Assembly (NCBI RefSeq): GCF_003285015.1
Contig: NZ_QMFB01000019.1
Coordinates: forward strand, 119,314-183,313
Origin: Paenibacillus contaminans
GTDB taxonomy: Bacteria > Bacillota > Bacilli > Paenibacillales > NBRC-103111
Direction: 5' to 3'
Length of the DNA: 64,000 bases
Of this stretch, positions 16,409-24,796 are shown one piece after another. The translations under genes and the position numbers were made by a program. The notes under the pieces are model-generated. The model did no database searches. It was not told where the DNA came from and saw only the letters and a list, made by a program, of their open reading frames with translations. Within the stretch, counting starts at the first letter, position 1, and the number at the start of each line of letters is the position of its first letter.

Positions 16409-18310
16409 ATGAACAACATGCGTATTAGCGGTCTTGCTTCGGGTATGGATATTGACGATATGGTCAGCAAACTTATGAAGGCAAGCCGTATGCCATTGGA
16501 ACAACTGAATCAGAAAAAGCAGCTCATGGAATGGCAGCGTGACAGTTACCGGACGTTAAACATGAAAGTGCTTGATTTAAAAAATGCCGCGTTCAATCTG
16601 AAACTGCAGTCTGCCTTCAGTGCTCGGAAAGCGGCGGTTTCCGATGAAAGCATCGTAAGTGTTGCACCTGGAAATAGCAGCAGTGAAGGGTTATATTCTA
16701 TAAAGGTAAATCAGTTGGCTAAATCCGCCTCGGTTACTTCCGGTCAATTGACCGGTGTATCTAAAGATACCGATCCGCTTAGCACATTAGGTCTCAGCGC
16801 CGAGACAACGTTGACTATAAGCGGCGAGAAGGGAAGCGCTACCGTCAAATTGAAGCCAACCAACACGGTGGCTGAACTTGTGGCCGAAGTGAACGGAAAG
16901 TCGAATGCAACTGGAGTTAAGGTTTCTTACGATGAAACAATGAACCGACTTTTCTTTGTGTCCGGGAGCACAGGTACAACCTCCAAAGTGCAGTTAAGTA
17001 TGAGAAGCACAACGGAAGGTGCCGGTCAAAATTTACTCAGCTCAGTACTTAAGTTGTCTGGTTCTACAGCGATCGCTGATAAAGGACAATTAGTAACCGG
17101 TTCGGTAAATTTTAACCCAGATGGGGTCGGAACTTTAATAGACAAAACGCTGACATCGGAGCAGACCTTGAAAATTAATGTGAGCGGGGTTGCTACTCCT
17201 TACGAATTCAAGATTTCCAATACTACAACTGTCGGCCAATTGATCGATAAAATTAACAGCTCCGATCTTGGGAAGTCGGGTATATCTGCATATATGGACA
17301 ACTCGGGAAATCTGGCTTTTTACAATCCAGACGATTCCAAGACGCTATCTTTCACCGATACTACCGCTGACGGAACTGGTCTGTTGACAAAGCTCGGTTT
17401 TATCGGCGGGCAGAGCGTCACGAACGATATCGATACTTCGCAATATACAATATCCGGTCAAGACGCGATCATCGAATTTAATGGTGTTACTGCTAATTAC
17501 AAGACAAATACCTTTACGGTAAACGGGATGTCAGTCACAGCAAAAAAAGAAGGTAGCCCAGCGGTTAATGTTACCGTTACTCAGGATGTTGACAGCACCT
17601 TCAATACGATAAAATCGTTTGTGGACAAATATAATGAATTTATAGACTCCGTCAATAAAGAGCTATCGGCGAAAAAATACCGGGATTTTGCGCCACTTAC
17701 CGATGAGCAGAAGAAAGATATGAAGGAAGACGATATTAAACGGTGGGAAGAAAAGGCGAAGAGCGGCATGCTCCGCAATGACTCGTTATTTTCAAATGCG
17801 TTATATAAATTGAGAGGCTCCTTTACTCAACAAGTCGGCGGCTTAGCTGGAGGGGATCTGGACAAACTGTCCGAGATTGGAATCGGCACAGCGCTGGTAT
17901 CTGGACCACTTGTATCGGGCAGTTATCTGGAGAACGGGAAGTTGTATATTGATGAAGCCAAGCTCAAAAAGGCTATCTCGGAAAAACCGGAACAAGTCAT
18001 GAATTTGTTCGTTAAGGACGATGGCAATAAAGATACGGATAGCGCTGACGGTATTGCAACGCGGCTAAATGAAAGGCTTGAAGGGCTTTTCAAACAGATC
18101 ACGTCCAAAGCGGGGACAACCGATAGTGTCGAGACAAGCTTCACCATGGGGAAACAAATGAAAGAGTTGAACAAGCGAATCGACGCATTGACGCTCAAAA
18201 TGGAAACTCTCGAATCCCGTTATTACAAGCAATTCACAGCTATGGAAAAGTATCTAAACCAAATGAATGCGCAAAGTAGTTGGCTGTCTCAACAGTTCGG
18301 CGGGCAATAA
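16409..18310 (+). CDS. fliD: FliD, filament cap protein
   Basis: A 633-residue hook-associated protein 2 that caps the filament and helps flagellin fold. The N-terminal signature MRISGLASGMDIDDMVSKLMKASRMPL and the C-terminal helix (ALTLKMETLESRYYKQFTAMEKYLNQMNAQSSWLSQQF) are those of FliD. Start ATG at 16409 follows AAGAAGGTG by six bases; the in-frame GTG at 16400 lies within that site. It is longer than B. subtilis FliD (about 498), so the outer domains are expanded, as with the flagellin here. Confidence 0.95.
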   Translation: MNNMRISGLASGMDIDDMVSKLMKASRMPLEQLNQKKQLMEWQRDSYRTLNMKVLDLKNAAFNLKLQSAFSARKAAVSDESIVSVAPGNSSSEGLYSIKVNQLAKSASVTSGQLTGVSKDTDPLSTLGLSAETTLTISGEKGSATVKLKPTNTVAELVAEVNGKSNATGVKVSYDETMNRLFFVSGSTGTTSKVQLSMRSTTEGAGQNLLSSVLKLSGSTAIADKGQLVTGSVNFNPDGVGTLIDKTLTSEQTLKINVSGVATPYEFKISNTTTVGQLIDKINSSDLGKSGISAYMDNSGNLAFYNPDDSKTLSFTDTTADGTGLLTKLGFIGGQSVTNDIDTSQYTISGQDAIIEFNGVTANYKTNTFTVNGMSVTAKKEGSPAVNVTVTQDVDSTFNTIKSFVDKYNEFIDSVNKELSAKKYRDFAPLTDEQKKDMKEDDIKRWEEKAKSGMLRNDSLFSNALYKLRGSFTQQVGGLAGGDLDKLSEIGIGTALVSGPLVSGSYLENGKLYIDEAKLKKAISEKPEQVMNLFVKDDGNKDTDSADGIATRLNERLEGLFKQITSKAGTTDSVETSFTMGKQMKELNKRIDALTLKMETLESRYYKQFTAMEKYLNQMNAQSSWLSQQFGGQ

Positions 18311-18391
18311 GCTGCATAAAGTTGACAGTTCTATGATTCGCCGAATATGATAGCTTACATAGGCACACAGTACGACCAAGGGGGCTTTACG

Positions 18392-18793
18392 ATGATTTCA
18401 GCACAACGGAATAAATACTTGGAGACGACGATTCAGACGGCATCCCCGGCACAATTACTTATTATGCTATATGATGGCGCTATTCGTTTCTGCAGGGCGG
18501 GGATCGAGGCTATACGCAATAATAACGTGAAAGACGCAAATGTGAATTTGATCAAAGCCCAGGACATTGTCAGCGAGCTTATTATTACGTTGGACCGAAG
18601 CGCCCCTGTGTCCGAAAGTTTGCTAAAGCTTTATGAATATTTCGGCCATCTTCTTATCCAAGCAAATATCAAGAAATCGGCTGAGCCTGTCGAGGAAGTG
18701 CTGCAATACTTGCTCGAGCTTAAAGAAACCTGGATTCAGGCAAATAAACTAGCTGCCTCCGGCTCTGCCGGCGCAGGTGTTCAACATGCATGA
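18392..18793 (+). CDS. fliS: FliS, flagellin export chaperone
   Basis: A 133-residue helical chaperone that binds the C-terminus of flagellin before export. Conserved YLETTIQTASPAQLLIMLYDGAIRFCRAGIEAI at residues 9-41. The ATG at 18392 follows AAGGGGG by about nine bases and gives exactly the usual FliS length; the frame continues upstream but without a ribosome site. Its end overlaps the next gene. Confidence 0.94.
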   Translation: MISAQRNKYLETTIQTASPAQLLIMLYDGAIRFCRAGIEAIRNNNVKDANVNLIKAQDIVSELIITLDRSAPVSESLLKLYEYFGHLLIQANIKKSAEPVEEVLQYLLELKETWIQANKLAASGSAGAGVQHA

Positions 18794-19130
18794 AGCTATT
18801 GAACGCTTGCAAGAGCTTACGGCCAATTTGGTACGCGATCTCCCTCAAGCTACTGTAGACGATATTGAATCGTTTATATCGGAACGCGGCCTGTTGGTGG
18901 AACGACTTTCAGGGCTCAATCTTACTGGAGACGCATATCGCCAAGCTTCCAACTGCATTAAGGAAGTTTTGAGCCATGATCCGGTTATTATCGAACGGAT
19001 GAATGCTCTGCGGGATGAGGCGGCTCAAGGTCTGAGCAAGTTCAACAATGCCCGTATGCAGCGAAGCGCTTATGAAGTAGGAGACAGCTACAGCTATAAT
19101 GAAAGTTTATTTTTTGATAGCAAAAAATAA
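18786..19130 (+). CDS. fliT: FliT-like flagellar protein
   Basis: A 114-residue, mainly helical protein starting at an ATG that overlaps the fliS stop by eight bases. FliT chaperones for the cap protein FliD occupy this position in B. subtilis (flaG-fliD-fliS-fliT). Sequence similarity is hard to judge by eye, so the name rests mainly on size, helical character and synteny. A terminator follows eight bases after its stop. Confidence 0.62.
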   Translation: MHEAIERLQELTANLVRDLPQATVDDIESFISERGLLVERLSGLNLTGDAYRQASNCIKEVLSHDPVIIERMNALRDEAAQGLSKFNNARMQRSAYEVGDSYSYNESLFFDSKK

Positions 19131-19138
19131 AAATGATA

Positions 19139-19185
19139 AACCTCTTCCGGCATGATTGCGCTGCGTGAAGAGGTTTTTTTATTTT
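19139..19185 (+). terminator. Terminator of the flaG-fliT operon
   Basis: AACCTCTTC (19139-19147) pairs with GAAGAGGTT (19167-19175), followed by TTTTT-ATTTT. Confidence 0.88.
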
Positions 19186-19299
19186 AGTTGATTGACCAAA
19201 CGTTTGATTTGTTTAATCTAGTGCAAAAACAAGCTGACTTTTGGAATGCTTAGTGGCCTCTGTGCGTTTCTTTAAGGAATAATGCCGCAATATACCCAC

Positions 19300-19356
19300 T
19301 TTTCCACACAAACCATTATCCCCACCTGTGGATAATGTGCATAACTCTGTTGATAA
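19300..19356. promoter_or_regulatory. Cluster of five DnaA-box-like 9-mers
   Basis: Compared with the DnaA box TTATCCACA: TTTTCCACA (19300-19308), TTATCCCCA (19316-19324), TGTGGATAA (19327-19335, perfect on the minus strand), TGTGCATAA (19336-19344) and TGTTGATAA (19348-19356). One is exact and the other four differ by a single base, all within 57 bases. It lies in non-coding DNA between the flagellar terminator and the cold-shock promoter. No dnaA or dnaN gene is nearby, so it is unlikely to be the chromosomal origin. A DnaA-titrating cluster or DnaA-controlled region is the better reading. Confidence 0.7.
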
Positions 19357-19443
19357 CCAATGAAAACAAGCTTTCAGCGGTTCTTTCATATGTTTAGATT
19401 TTGTTAATAGCGAAATTTTCAGAAAAATGCGGCTTTATTGGTT

Positions 19444-19511
19444 AGGCGCTTTCATTTCAATTGACATCGCTTCCAACGGGTGTTATAGTCAAAATGTGGG
19501 TGAAAGCGCCT
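19444..19511. repeat. 11-base inverted repeat flanking the cold-shock promoter
   Basis: AGGCGCTTTCA (19444-19454) and TGAAAGCGCCT (19501-19511) are perfect inverted copies with 46 bases between them. The left arm lies upstream of the -35 box and the right arm lies in the early transcript, so this is a DNA-level arrangement rather than an RNA hairpin. Confidence 0.7.
19461..19489 (+). promoter_or_regulatory. SigA promoter of the cold-shock gene
   Basis: TTGACA (19461-19466), 17 bases, TATAGT (19484-19489). Near-consensus; the transcript would have a leader of about 55 bases. Confidence 0.85.
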
Positions 19512-19551
19512 GCAGCTATCTAGCTATTTGAAGACGAAGGGAATGTGTCGC

Positions 19552-19749
19552 ATGCAAGGTAAAGTGAAATGGTTTAACGCAGAGAAAGGCTATGGTTTCA
19601 TCGAGCGTGAAGACGGTGGGGATGTATTCGTTCACTTCTCCGCAATCCAATCCGAAGGATTCAAAACACTTGAAGAAGGCCAAGCTGTAGAATTCGACAT
19701 CGTCGAAGGCGGACGCGGACCTCAAGCGGCTAACGTAATCAAATTGTAA
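19552..19749 (+). CDS. Cold-shock protein, CspA/CspB family
   Basis: A 65-residue single-stranded nucleic acid-binding protein that acts as an RNA chaperone. It has the RNP1 motif KGYGFIE and RNP2 motif DVFVHFSAI, and the whole chain MQGKVKWFNAEKGYGF...AANVIKL is a standard five-strand cold-shock domain. The ATG at 19552 sits about ten bases after GAAGGG and gives the normal family start; the upstream in-frame ATG at 19528 lacks a ribosome site. Monocistronic, with its own strong promoter. Confidence 0.95.
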   Translation: MQGKVKWFNAEKGYGFIEREDGGDVFVHFSAIQSEGFKTLEEGQAVEFDIVEGGRGPQAANVIKL

Positions 19750-19850
19750 TTATCCGGCCAATCGGCCGATCGGAATAGTGCGTGTTCAGGGGGCTTCGGC
19801 TTATTTGGGCAAACTCTATATAGATGGCTATTATCCGATACGCTAATGTT

Positions 19851-19882
19851 ACACCTCGGCAGATGCCGGGGTGTTTTTTCGG
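19851..19882 (+). terminator. Terminator downstream of the cold-shock gene
   Basis: ACACCTCGGC (19851-19860) pairs with GCCGGGGTGT (one mismatch), then TTTTTTC. It lies about 100 bases after the cold-shock stop. Confidence 0.85.
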
Positions 19883-20050
19883 TTTTCCCGCCGTGCGAGG
19901 TGTGGAGGATATGACGGTGGCCCCACGCTCTCTGTTACGGAGATTTTTATCATATCAGCGGAAAAGTAATGTAAAAACGGCAGCGTATAGGCGTCAGCAG
20001 GCGCTGTCTTAGTCATCCAAATCCGGCAATAACGTTCATGTTAAGTTTTT

Positions 20051-20079
20051 TTGAAGCGGGCGGGCGAATATAGTATAAT
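20051..20079 (+). promoter_or_regulatory. SigA promoter of hpf
   Basis: TTGAAG (20051-20056), 17 bases, TATAAT (20074-20079); transcription would start about 18 bases before the hpf ATG. I see no clear SigB- or SigH-type promoter, although those drive the homologue in Bacillus. Confidence 0.8.
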
Positions 20080-20104
20080 ACAGATAGAAGGGAGGAGTTA
20101 TACC

Positions 20105-20656
20105 ATGAAATTCAACATCCGCGGTGAGAACATTGAAGTGACAGCAGCTTTGAGGGATTACGTTGAACGAAAGCTGAGCAGGCTGGAAAGGTATTTTGAA
20201 GCTCCCCTAACCTCTGAAGTACATGTAACCTTGAGCGTGGTTCGCGAAATGAATAACATCGAAGTGACGATTCCCCTCACAGGTGTGTTGCTGCGTGCCG
20301 AGGAACGCGCCAGCGACATGTATGCCTCCATCGATCTAGTGGTGGATAAGCTCGAAAGACAAATACGCAAACATAAAACGAAAGTCAATCGCAAGATACG
20401 GCAAGAAACCGGACATAAGGCATTTTTCAAAGTCGAAGGAATCCCGGCGCATTTGCTGGATGACGAGGACGATCTCGAACTCGTACGTACGAAGAGCTTC
20501 ACGCTCAAGCCGATGGATGTGGAAGAAGCGATTCTGCAAATGAACATGGTTGGGCATAACTTCTTCGTATTCGCCAATTCGGACACCGAACAAGTGAACG
20601 TCGTGTATAAACGCAATGACGGCAAGTACGGCTTGATCGAACCGTCTTTACATTAA
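20105..20656 (+). CDS. hpf: Ribosome hibernation promoting factor, long form
   Basis: A 183-residue long-form HPF (YvyD), which dimerises 70S ribosomes into inactive 100S particles in stationary phase. The N-terminal domain (MKFNIRGENIEVTAALRDYVERKLSRLERYF, residues 1-31 onward to about 95) occupies the ribosomal A/P channel. The C-terminal domain (about 125-183, KSFTLKPMDVEEAILQMNMVGHNFFVF) dimerises. AGGGAGGAG lies six bases before the ATG. Upstream of secA as in B. subtilis, with a terminator between them. Confidence 0.95.
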   Translation: MKFNIRGENIEVTAALRDYVERKLSRLERYFEAPLTSEVHVTLSVVREMNNIEVTIPLTGVLLRAEERASDMYASIDLVVDKLERQIRKHKTKVNRKIRQETGHKAFFKVEGIPAHLLDDEDDLELVRTKSFTLKPMDVEEAILQMNMVGHNFFVFANSDTEQVNVVYKRNDGKYGLIEPSLH

Positions 20657-20693
20657 GACAGTAGGCGAATGACCCATAACTGAGAAGCTGTAT

Positions 20694-20725
20694 AAGCCTG
20701 ATCCGACGGGATCGGGCTTTTCTAT
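20694..20725 (+). terminator. Terminator between hpf and secA
   Basis: AAGCCTGATCC (20694-20704) pairs with GGATCGGGCTT (20709-20719), with one G-U pair, followed by TTCTAT. The T-run is short. Confidence 0.75.
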
Positions 20726-20836
20726 ATTGAAACTTAACTTGCGGCGCGCCGTACTAAGGAAACAGCAGGGCGGAGGTCAGCGCCGGCAGACTGGAGAATC
20801 TGACGGATATTACCTATCCAAATGGACGTCGATTCC

Positions 20837-20865
20837 TTGCTACAGCCCTGTTAAACTGTTACAAT
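20837..20865 (+). promoter_or_regulatory. Candidate SigA promoter of secA
   Basis: TTGCTA (20837-20842), 17 bases, TACAAT (20860-20865). Four and five of six consensus positions; about 33 bases before the secA ATG. Confidence 0.45.
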
Positions 20866-20897
20866 TTAGGCAAACCGTCTTTGAAAGGGGCAAGCCC

Positions 20898-23405
20898 ATG
20901 CTGGGACTCGTAAAGAAAATATTTGGCGATGCCAACGAACGGGAAATTAAGCGAATCACGAAAGCTGTCGAATACATCAATTCCCTCGAACCTTCGATGG
21001 AGGCGCTGACGGACGAGCAATTAAGCGCCAAAACGATAGAGTTCAGAGAACGTTTGGAAAAAGGCGAAACGCTGGACGATTTGCTGCCGGAAGCTTTTGC
21101 GACGGTGCGCGAAGCATCGAAGCGTACGCTCGGCAAGCGTCATTTTGACGTTCAAATGATCGGGGGCATCGTGCTTCATGAGGGCAAAATCGCCGAGATG
21201 AAAACGGGCGAAGGTAAAACGCTCACCGGTACGCTTTCGGTTTATTTGAACGCACTTGCGGGCAAAGGCGTGCATCTTGTCACGGTCAACGATTATTTGG
21301 CGACGGTCGGCCGGGATGAAATGGGCAGAATCTATAATTTTCTCGGAATGACTGTCGGATTGAACTTGAACTCGCTGGATCATGCGGAAAAGCAAGCGGC
21401 ATATGCCTGCGATATCACATACGGAACGAATAACGAATACGGCTTCGACTACCTTCGCGATAACATGGTGCTGTACAAGGAACAAATGGTTCAGCGCCCG
21501 CTGTACTATGCAATCGTGGATGAGGTTGACTCCATCCTGGTCGACGAAGCGCGGACGCCGCTTATTATTTCCGGACAAGCTGCCAAGTCGACGGAGCTGT
21601 ATACGGTGGCGGACCGTTTTGTCAGCCGGTTGAAGGTGGAGGAAGATTATACGGTCGACGTGAAGCTGCGTACGGTAACGATGACGGAAGCGGGCGTGTC
21701 GAAGGCGGAGCGGGCTTTCGGCATCGAGAACTTGTTCGATCATCAGAATGTGACGCTCAACCATCATATTACGCAAGCGCTGAAGGCGCATGTCATTATG
21801 AAACGCGATGTCGATTACGTCGTGCAGGAAGACGAAGTCGTCATCGTCGACGAATTTACAGGCCGTTTGATGACGGGACGTCGCTACAGCGACGGACTTC
21901 ACCAGGCGATCGAAGCGAAGGAAAACATGCGCGTTCAGAACGAGAGCATGACGCTCGCGACGATTACATTCCAGAACTACTTCCGGATGTACCAGAAGCT
22001 TGCCGGCATGACCGGTACGGCGAAGACGGAAGAAGAAGAGTTCAAGAAAATTTACGGTCTCGACGTCGTCGTCGTGCCTACCAACCGTCCGATGATTCGT
22101 AAAGATACGCCGGACGTCGTTTATAAATCGGTCGGCAGCAAATTCCGCGCGGTCGTCGAGGAAATTGCAACTCGCCATCAGAACAACCAGCCGGTACTGG
22201 TCGGTACGATTTCGATCGAGAACTCCGAACGGTTGTCGGAAATGCTTAAACGTAAAGGCATCAAGCACCAAGTGTTGAACGCCAAATATCATGCCGAGGA
22301 AGCGGCAATCGTTTCGCGTGCCGGTCAACCGGGAGCCGTGACGATCGCTACGAACATGGCGGGACGCGGTACGGACATTTTGCTGGGAGACGGCGTTCCC
22401 GAGCTTGGCGGTTTGCATATAGTAGGTACGGAGAGGCATGAAAGCCGGCGTATCGATAACCAGCTGCGCGGCCGTGCCGGACGTCAAGGCGACCCGGGTT
22501 CGTCGCAATTTTATTTGTCGCTGGAAGATGAGCTGATGCGCCGGTTCGGCGCCGAGAACATCATGGGTATGATGGACCGCCTTGGGTTCGAGGAAGACCA
22601 GCCGATCGAAAGCCGTCTGATTACGAAGGCGATCGAGTCCGCTCAGAAGCGCGTAGAGGGCAACAACTTCGATATGCGTAAAGTCGTTCTCCAATACGAC
22701 GACGTGATGAACCAACAGCGGAACATTATTTACAAGCAGCGTAAAGAAGTGCTCGAGTCTGCAAATATTAAAGAGATCGTTCACGGCATGATTGCGCCGC
22801 CGGTCGAACGCATCGTTGCCGTACACTGTCCGAGCGAGCAAATCCCGGAAGAGTGGGATCTGCAGGCGGTTGTCGATTACGTTCACGGAAACTTGCTTCC
22901 GGAGGGCGAGCTCGACAAAAACGACCTGTGGGGTAAAGAAAACGAAGAGATTGTCGAATACCTGAAAGAGCGCGTCTTCAATCTCTACAACGAGCGTGAG
23001 GAGCAAATCGGCGAAGAGAGCATGCGCGAGTTCGAGAAGGTTGTCGTGCTGCGTGCGGTAGACAGCAAATGGATGGATCATATCGACGCGATGGATCAGC
23101 TTCGTCAAGGGATTCACCTTCGTGCATACGGCGGTACGGATCCGCTTCGTGAGTATCAGTTCGAAGGCTTCGAAATGTTCCAGGAAATGATCGAAAGCAT
23201 CCAAGAGGAAGTAGCTATGTACGTCATGAAGGCGCATGTAGAGACGAATCTGGAGCGTCAAGCGGTAGCTCAAGGCCAGGCCGTCGATCCGAGCGGCGAA
23301 GCGGCGCCGAAGAAGCCGGTTACTCGTGACGAAGATCGTATCGGCCGGAACGACCTGTGCCCATGCGGCAGCGGCAAGAAGTATAAACAATGCCACGGAG
23401 CGTAA
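20898..23405 (+). CDS. secA: SecA, preprotein translocase ATPase
   Basis: An 835-residue motor that drives unfolded proteins through SecYEG. Walker A (MKTGEGKTL, near residue 100), DEAD-type DEVDSILVDEARTPLIISG near 208, NMAGRGTDI near 490 and the second helicase motif QLRGRAGRQGD near 525 are present. The C-terminus is the zinc site CPCGSGKKYKQCH that binds SecB or ribosomes. The ATG at 20898 (MLGLVKKIFGD) follows AAAGGGG and matches the family start; the frame is open further upstream but without support. Followed 40 bases later by prfB, the B. subtilis arrangement. Confidence 0.97.
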   Translation: MLGLVKKIFGDANEREIKRITKAVEYINSLEPSMEALTDEQLSAKTIEFRERLEKGETLDDLLPEAFATVREASKRTLGKRHFDVQMIGGIVLHEGKIAEMKTGEGKTLTGTLSVYLNALAGKGVHLVTVNDYLATVGRDEMGRIYNFLGMTVGLNLNSLDHAEKQAAYACDITYGTNNEYGFDYLRDNMVLYKEQMVQRPLYYAIVDEVDSILVDEARTPLIISGQAAKSTELYTVADRFVSRLKVEEDYTVDVKLRTVTMTEAGVSKAERAFGIENLFDHQNVTLNHHITQALKAHVIMKRDVDYVVQEDEVVIVDEFTGRLMTGRRYSDGLHQAIEAKENMRVQNESMTLATITFQNYFRMYQKLAGMTGTAKTEEEEFKKIYGLDVVVVPTNRPMIRKDTPDVVYKSVGSKFRAVVEEIATRHQNNQPVLVGTISIENSERLSEMLKRKGIKHQVLNAKYHAEEAAIVSRAGQPGAVTIATNMAGRGTDILLGDGVPELGGLHIVGTERHESRRIDNQLRGRAGRQGDPGSSQFYLSLEDELMRRFGAENIMGMMDRLGFEEDQPIESRLITKAIESAQKRVEGNNFDMRKVVLQYDDVMNQQRNIIYKQRKEVLESANIKEIVHGMIAPPVERIVAVHCPSEQIPEEWDLQAVVDYVHGNLLPEGELDKNDLWGKENEEIVEYLKERVFNLYNEREEQIGEESMREFEKVVVLRAVDSKWMDHIDAMDQLRQGIHLRAYGGTDPLREYQFEGFEMFQEMIESIQEEVAMYVMKAHVETNLERQAVAQGQAVDPSGEAAPKKPVTRDEDRIGRNDLCPCGSGKKYKQCHGA

Positions 23406-23445
23406 GCTTTGTTGCTTATAACATTTTGCAAGAGGTGTAAAAACG

Positions 23446-24571
23446 ATGATCGATGCGCAAGTTAAACATGGAATGAAGGAAATGGCAGAACGACTCCTAC
23501 AACTTAGGGGGTCACTTTGACTTCGATCTGAAGCAAGAACAGATTGCGGATTACGAAGAAAAGATGGCGGCTCCCGATTTTTGGGACGACAATGAGCGCG
23601 CGCAGAAGCTGATCGCGGATATGAATGGCGTCAAGACGGTGATCGATCAGTATTTGGGGCTGTCGGGCGAATACGAAGATCTGGAAGTGCTGATGCAGCT
23701 TGCCGATGAAGAGAATGACGCCGATATGGCCGCAGAGCTGACCCAAGGCGTGGCTGCGCTCAACCGGAAGTTCGAGGATTACGAGCTCCAACTGCTGCTT
23801 AATCAGCCGTACGATCGGCTCAATGCCATTCTCGAGCTGCATCCCGGCGCCGGCGGCACCGAGTCGCAGGACTGGGCGGAAATGCTGCTTCGTATGTACC
23901 GCCGTTGGGCGGAGAAGCGCGATTTCAAGGTCGAGCTGCTCGATTACTTGCCTGGCGACGAAGCCGGAGTGAAAAGCGTCACGCTTCTTATTAAAGGGTT
24001 TAACGCATACGGCTATTTGAAGGCGGAGAAAGGCGTTCACCGGCTCGTTCGGATTTCGCCGTTCGACGCATCGGGCCGTCGGCATACTTCCTTCGTTTCA
24101 TGTGATGTCGTGCCGGAGATCGACGACGATGTGGAGATCGATATCCGGACGGAGGATTTGAAAATCGATACGTACCGGGCGAGCGGCGCAGGCGGTCAGC
24201 ATATTAATACGACCGATTCCGCGGTTCGGATTACGCATATTCCGACAGGCGTCGTCGTTACGTGTCAAACGGAACGTTCGCAAATCAAAAACCGCGAGCG
24301 CGCGATGAAGGTTCTTCGCTCTAAGCTCTACGAGAAGAAGATCGAAGAACAGCAGAAGCAGCTTGCGGAAATTCGCGGCGAGCAGTCCGACATTGCTTGG
24401 GGAAGTCAAATTCGCTCCTATGTTTTTCATCCGTACAGCATGGTGAAGGATCATAGGACGCAGACGGAAACCGGCAACGTGGGCGCTGTTATGGACGGCG
24501 ATCTCGATTTTCTGATCGATGCGTATTTGCGGAAGCAAATCAATCAGTCCAAGGATAACGAAAACCAATAA
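23446..24571 (+). CDS. prfB: Peptide chain release factor 2, made by programmed +1 frameshift
   Basis: RF2 reads UAA and UGA and triggers release of the finished peptide. Translation starts at the ATG 23446 behind AGAGGTG and reaches an in-frame TGA at codon 25 (23518-23520). The slip site CTT-TGA-C with an internal ribosome-site-like AGGGGG (23506-23511) lets ribosomes skip T23518 and continue GAC TTC GAT. The join 23446-23517 plus 23519-24571 gives about 374 residues. The stop-codon-reading SPF lies near 203 and the catalytic GGQ near 248. Low RF2 favours the shift, giving autoregulation. Confidence 0.96.
23506..23521 (+). promoter_or_regulatory. prfB programmed frameshift signal
   Basis: AGGGGG (23506-23511), a three-base spacer, then CTT TGA C (23515-23521). 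Spacing and slip sequence are identical in type to the classic E. coli and Bacillus prfB site. Confidence 0.95.
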
Positions 24572-24604
24572 GCGTCAGCGTTTCTCGCGGCGTGTTTGGA
24601 TAAC

Positions 24605-24680
24605 AAACCTACGTAGTCATTCCTACTTGACGGTTTGCGGTTTGCCGATGAGGCGGCCGCATCCGGACAGGTAGGTTTTT
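24605..24680 (+). terminator. Probable prfB terminator with a long structured loop
   Basis: AAACCTAC (24605-24612) pairs with GTAGGTTT (24671-24678) followed by more T. The 58-base loop holds further potential stems (GTAG/CTAC; GCGG/CCGC). It may simply be a terminator; the large loop leaves room for a structured RNA. Confidence 0.5.
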
Positions 24681-24722
24681 AAGTTTTCCAGAAAGTATAT
24701 CGTGGAAGCGGCTCTACACCTA

Positions 24723-24766
24723 CGGTAAACGCCAGCGTTAAAAACGCCGGTAGGCGTTTATCCTTG
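24723..24766 (+). repeat. Dispersed palindromic repeat, copy 1 (short form)
   Basis: Starts CGGTAAACGCC and ends GGCGTTTATCCTTG, with the centre shortened compared with the copies at 45795 and 58510. It lies just upstream of the YitT-family gene. Confidence 0.6.
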
Positions 24767-24796
24767 TGTTTAGAGGTTGTTGCACGAGGAGGACGT

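Larger units (their letters stand above)
19750..20104 (+). other. Gap between the cold-shock gene and hpf
   Basis: 355 bases with no supported gene. It contains a terminator (19851-19880) and the hpf promoter (20051-20079). A short open frame at 19824-20012 runs through the terminator and has no ribosome site. Confidence 0.6.

Noticed and set aside
19300..19356. Chromosomal origin of replication
   Set aside because: No dnaA, dnaN or rpmH genes nearby; the comF-secA-uvrA neighbourhood is away from oriC in Bacillus.
19824..20012. 62-codon open frame between the cold-shock gene and hpf
   Set aside because: It runs through a clear terminator and has no ribosome site.
21021..23396. 791-codon open frame on the minus strand opposite secA
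   Set aside because: It mirrors the strong codon bias of secA, has no recognisable domain, and secA is certain on the other strand.
24582..24722. Known riboswitch class after prfB
   Set aside because: The sequence does not fit the c-di-GMP, NiCo, ykkC or yybP consensus cores I could compare by eye.
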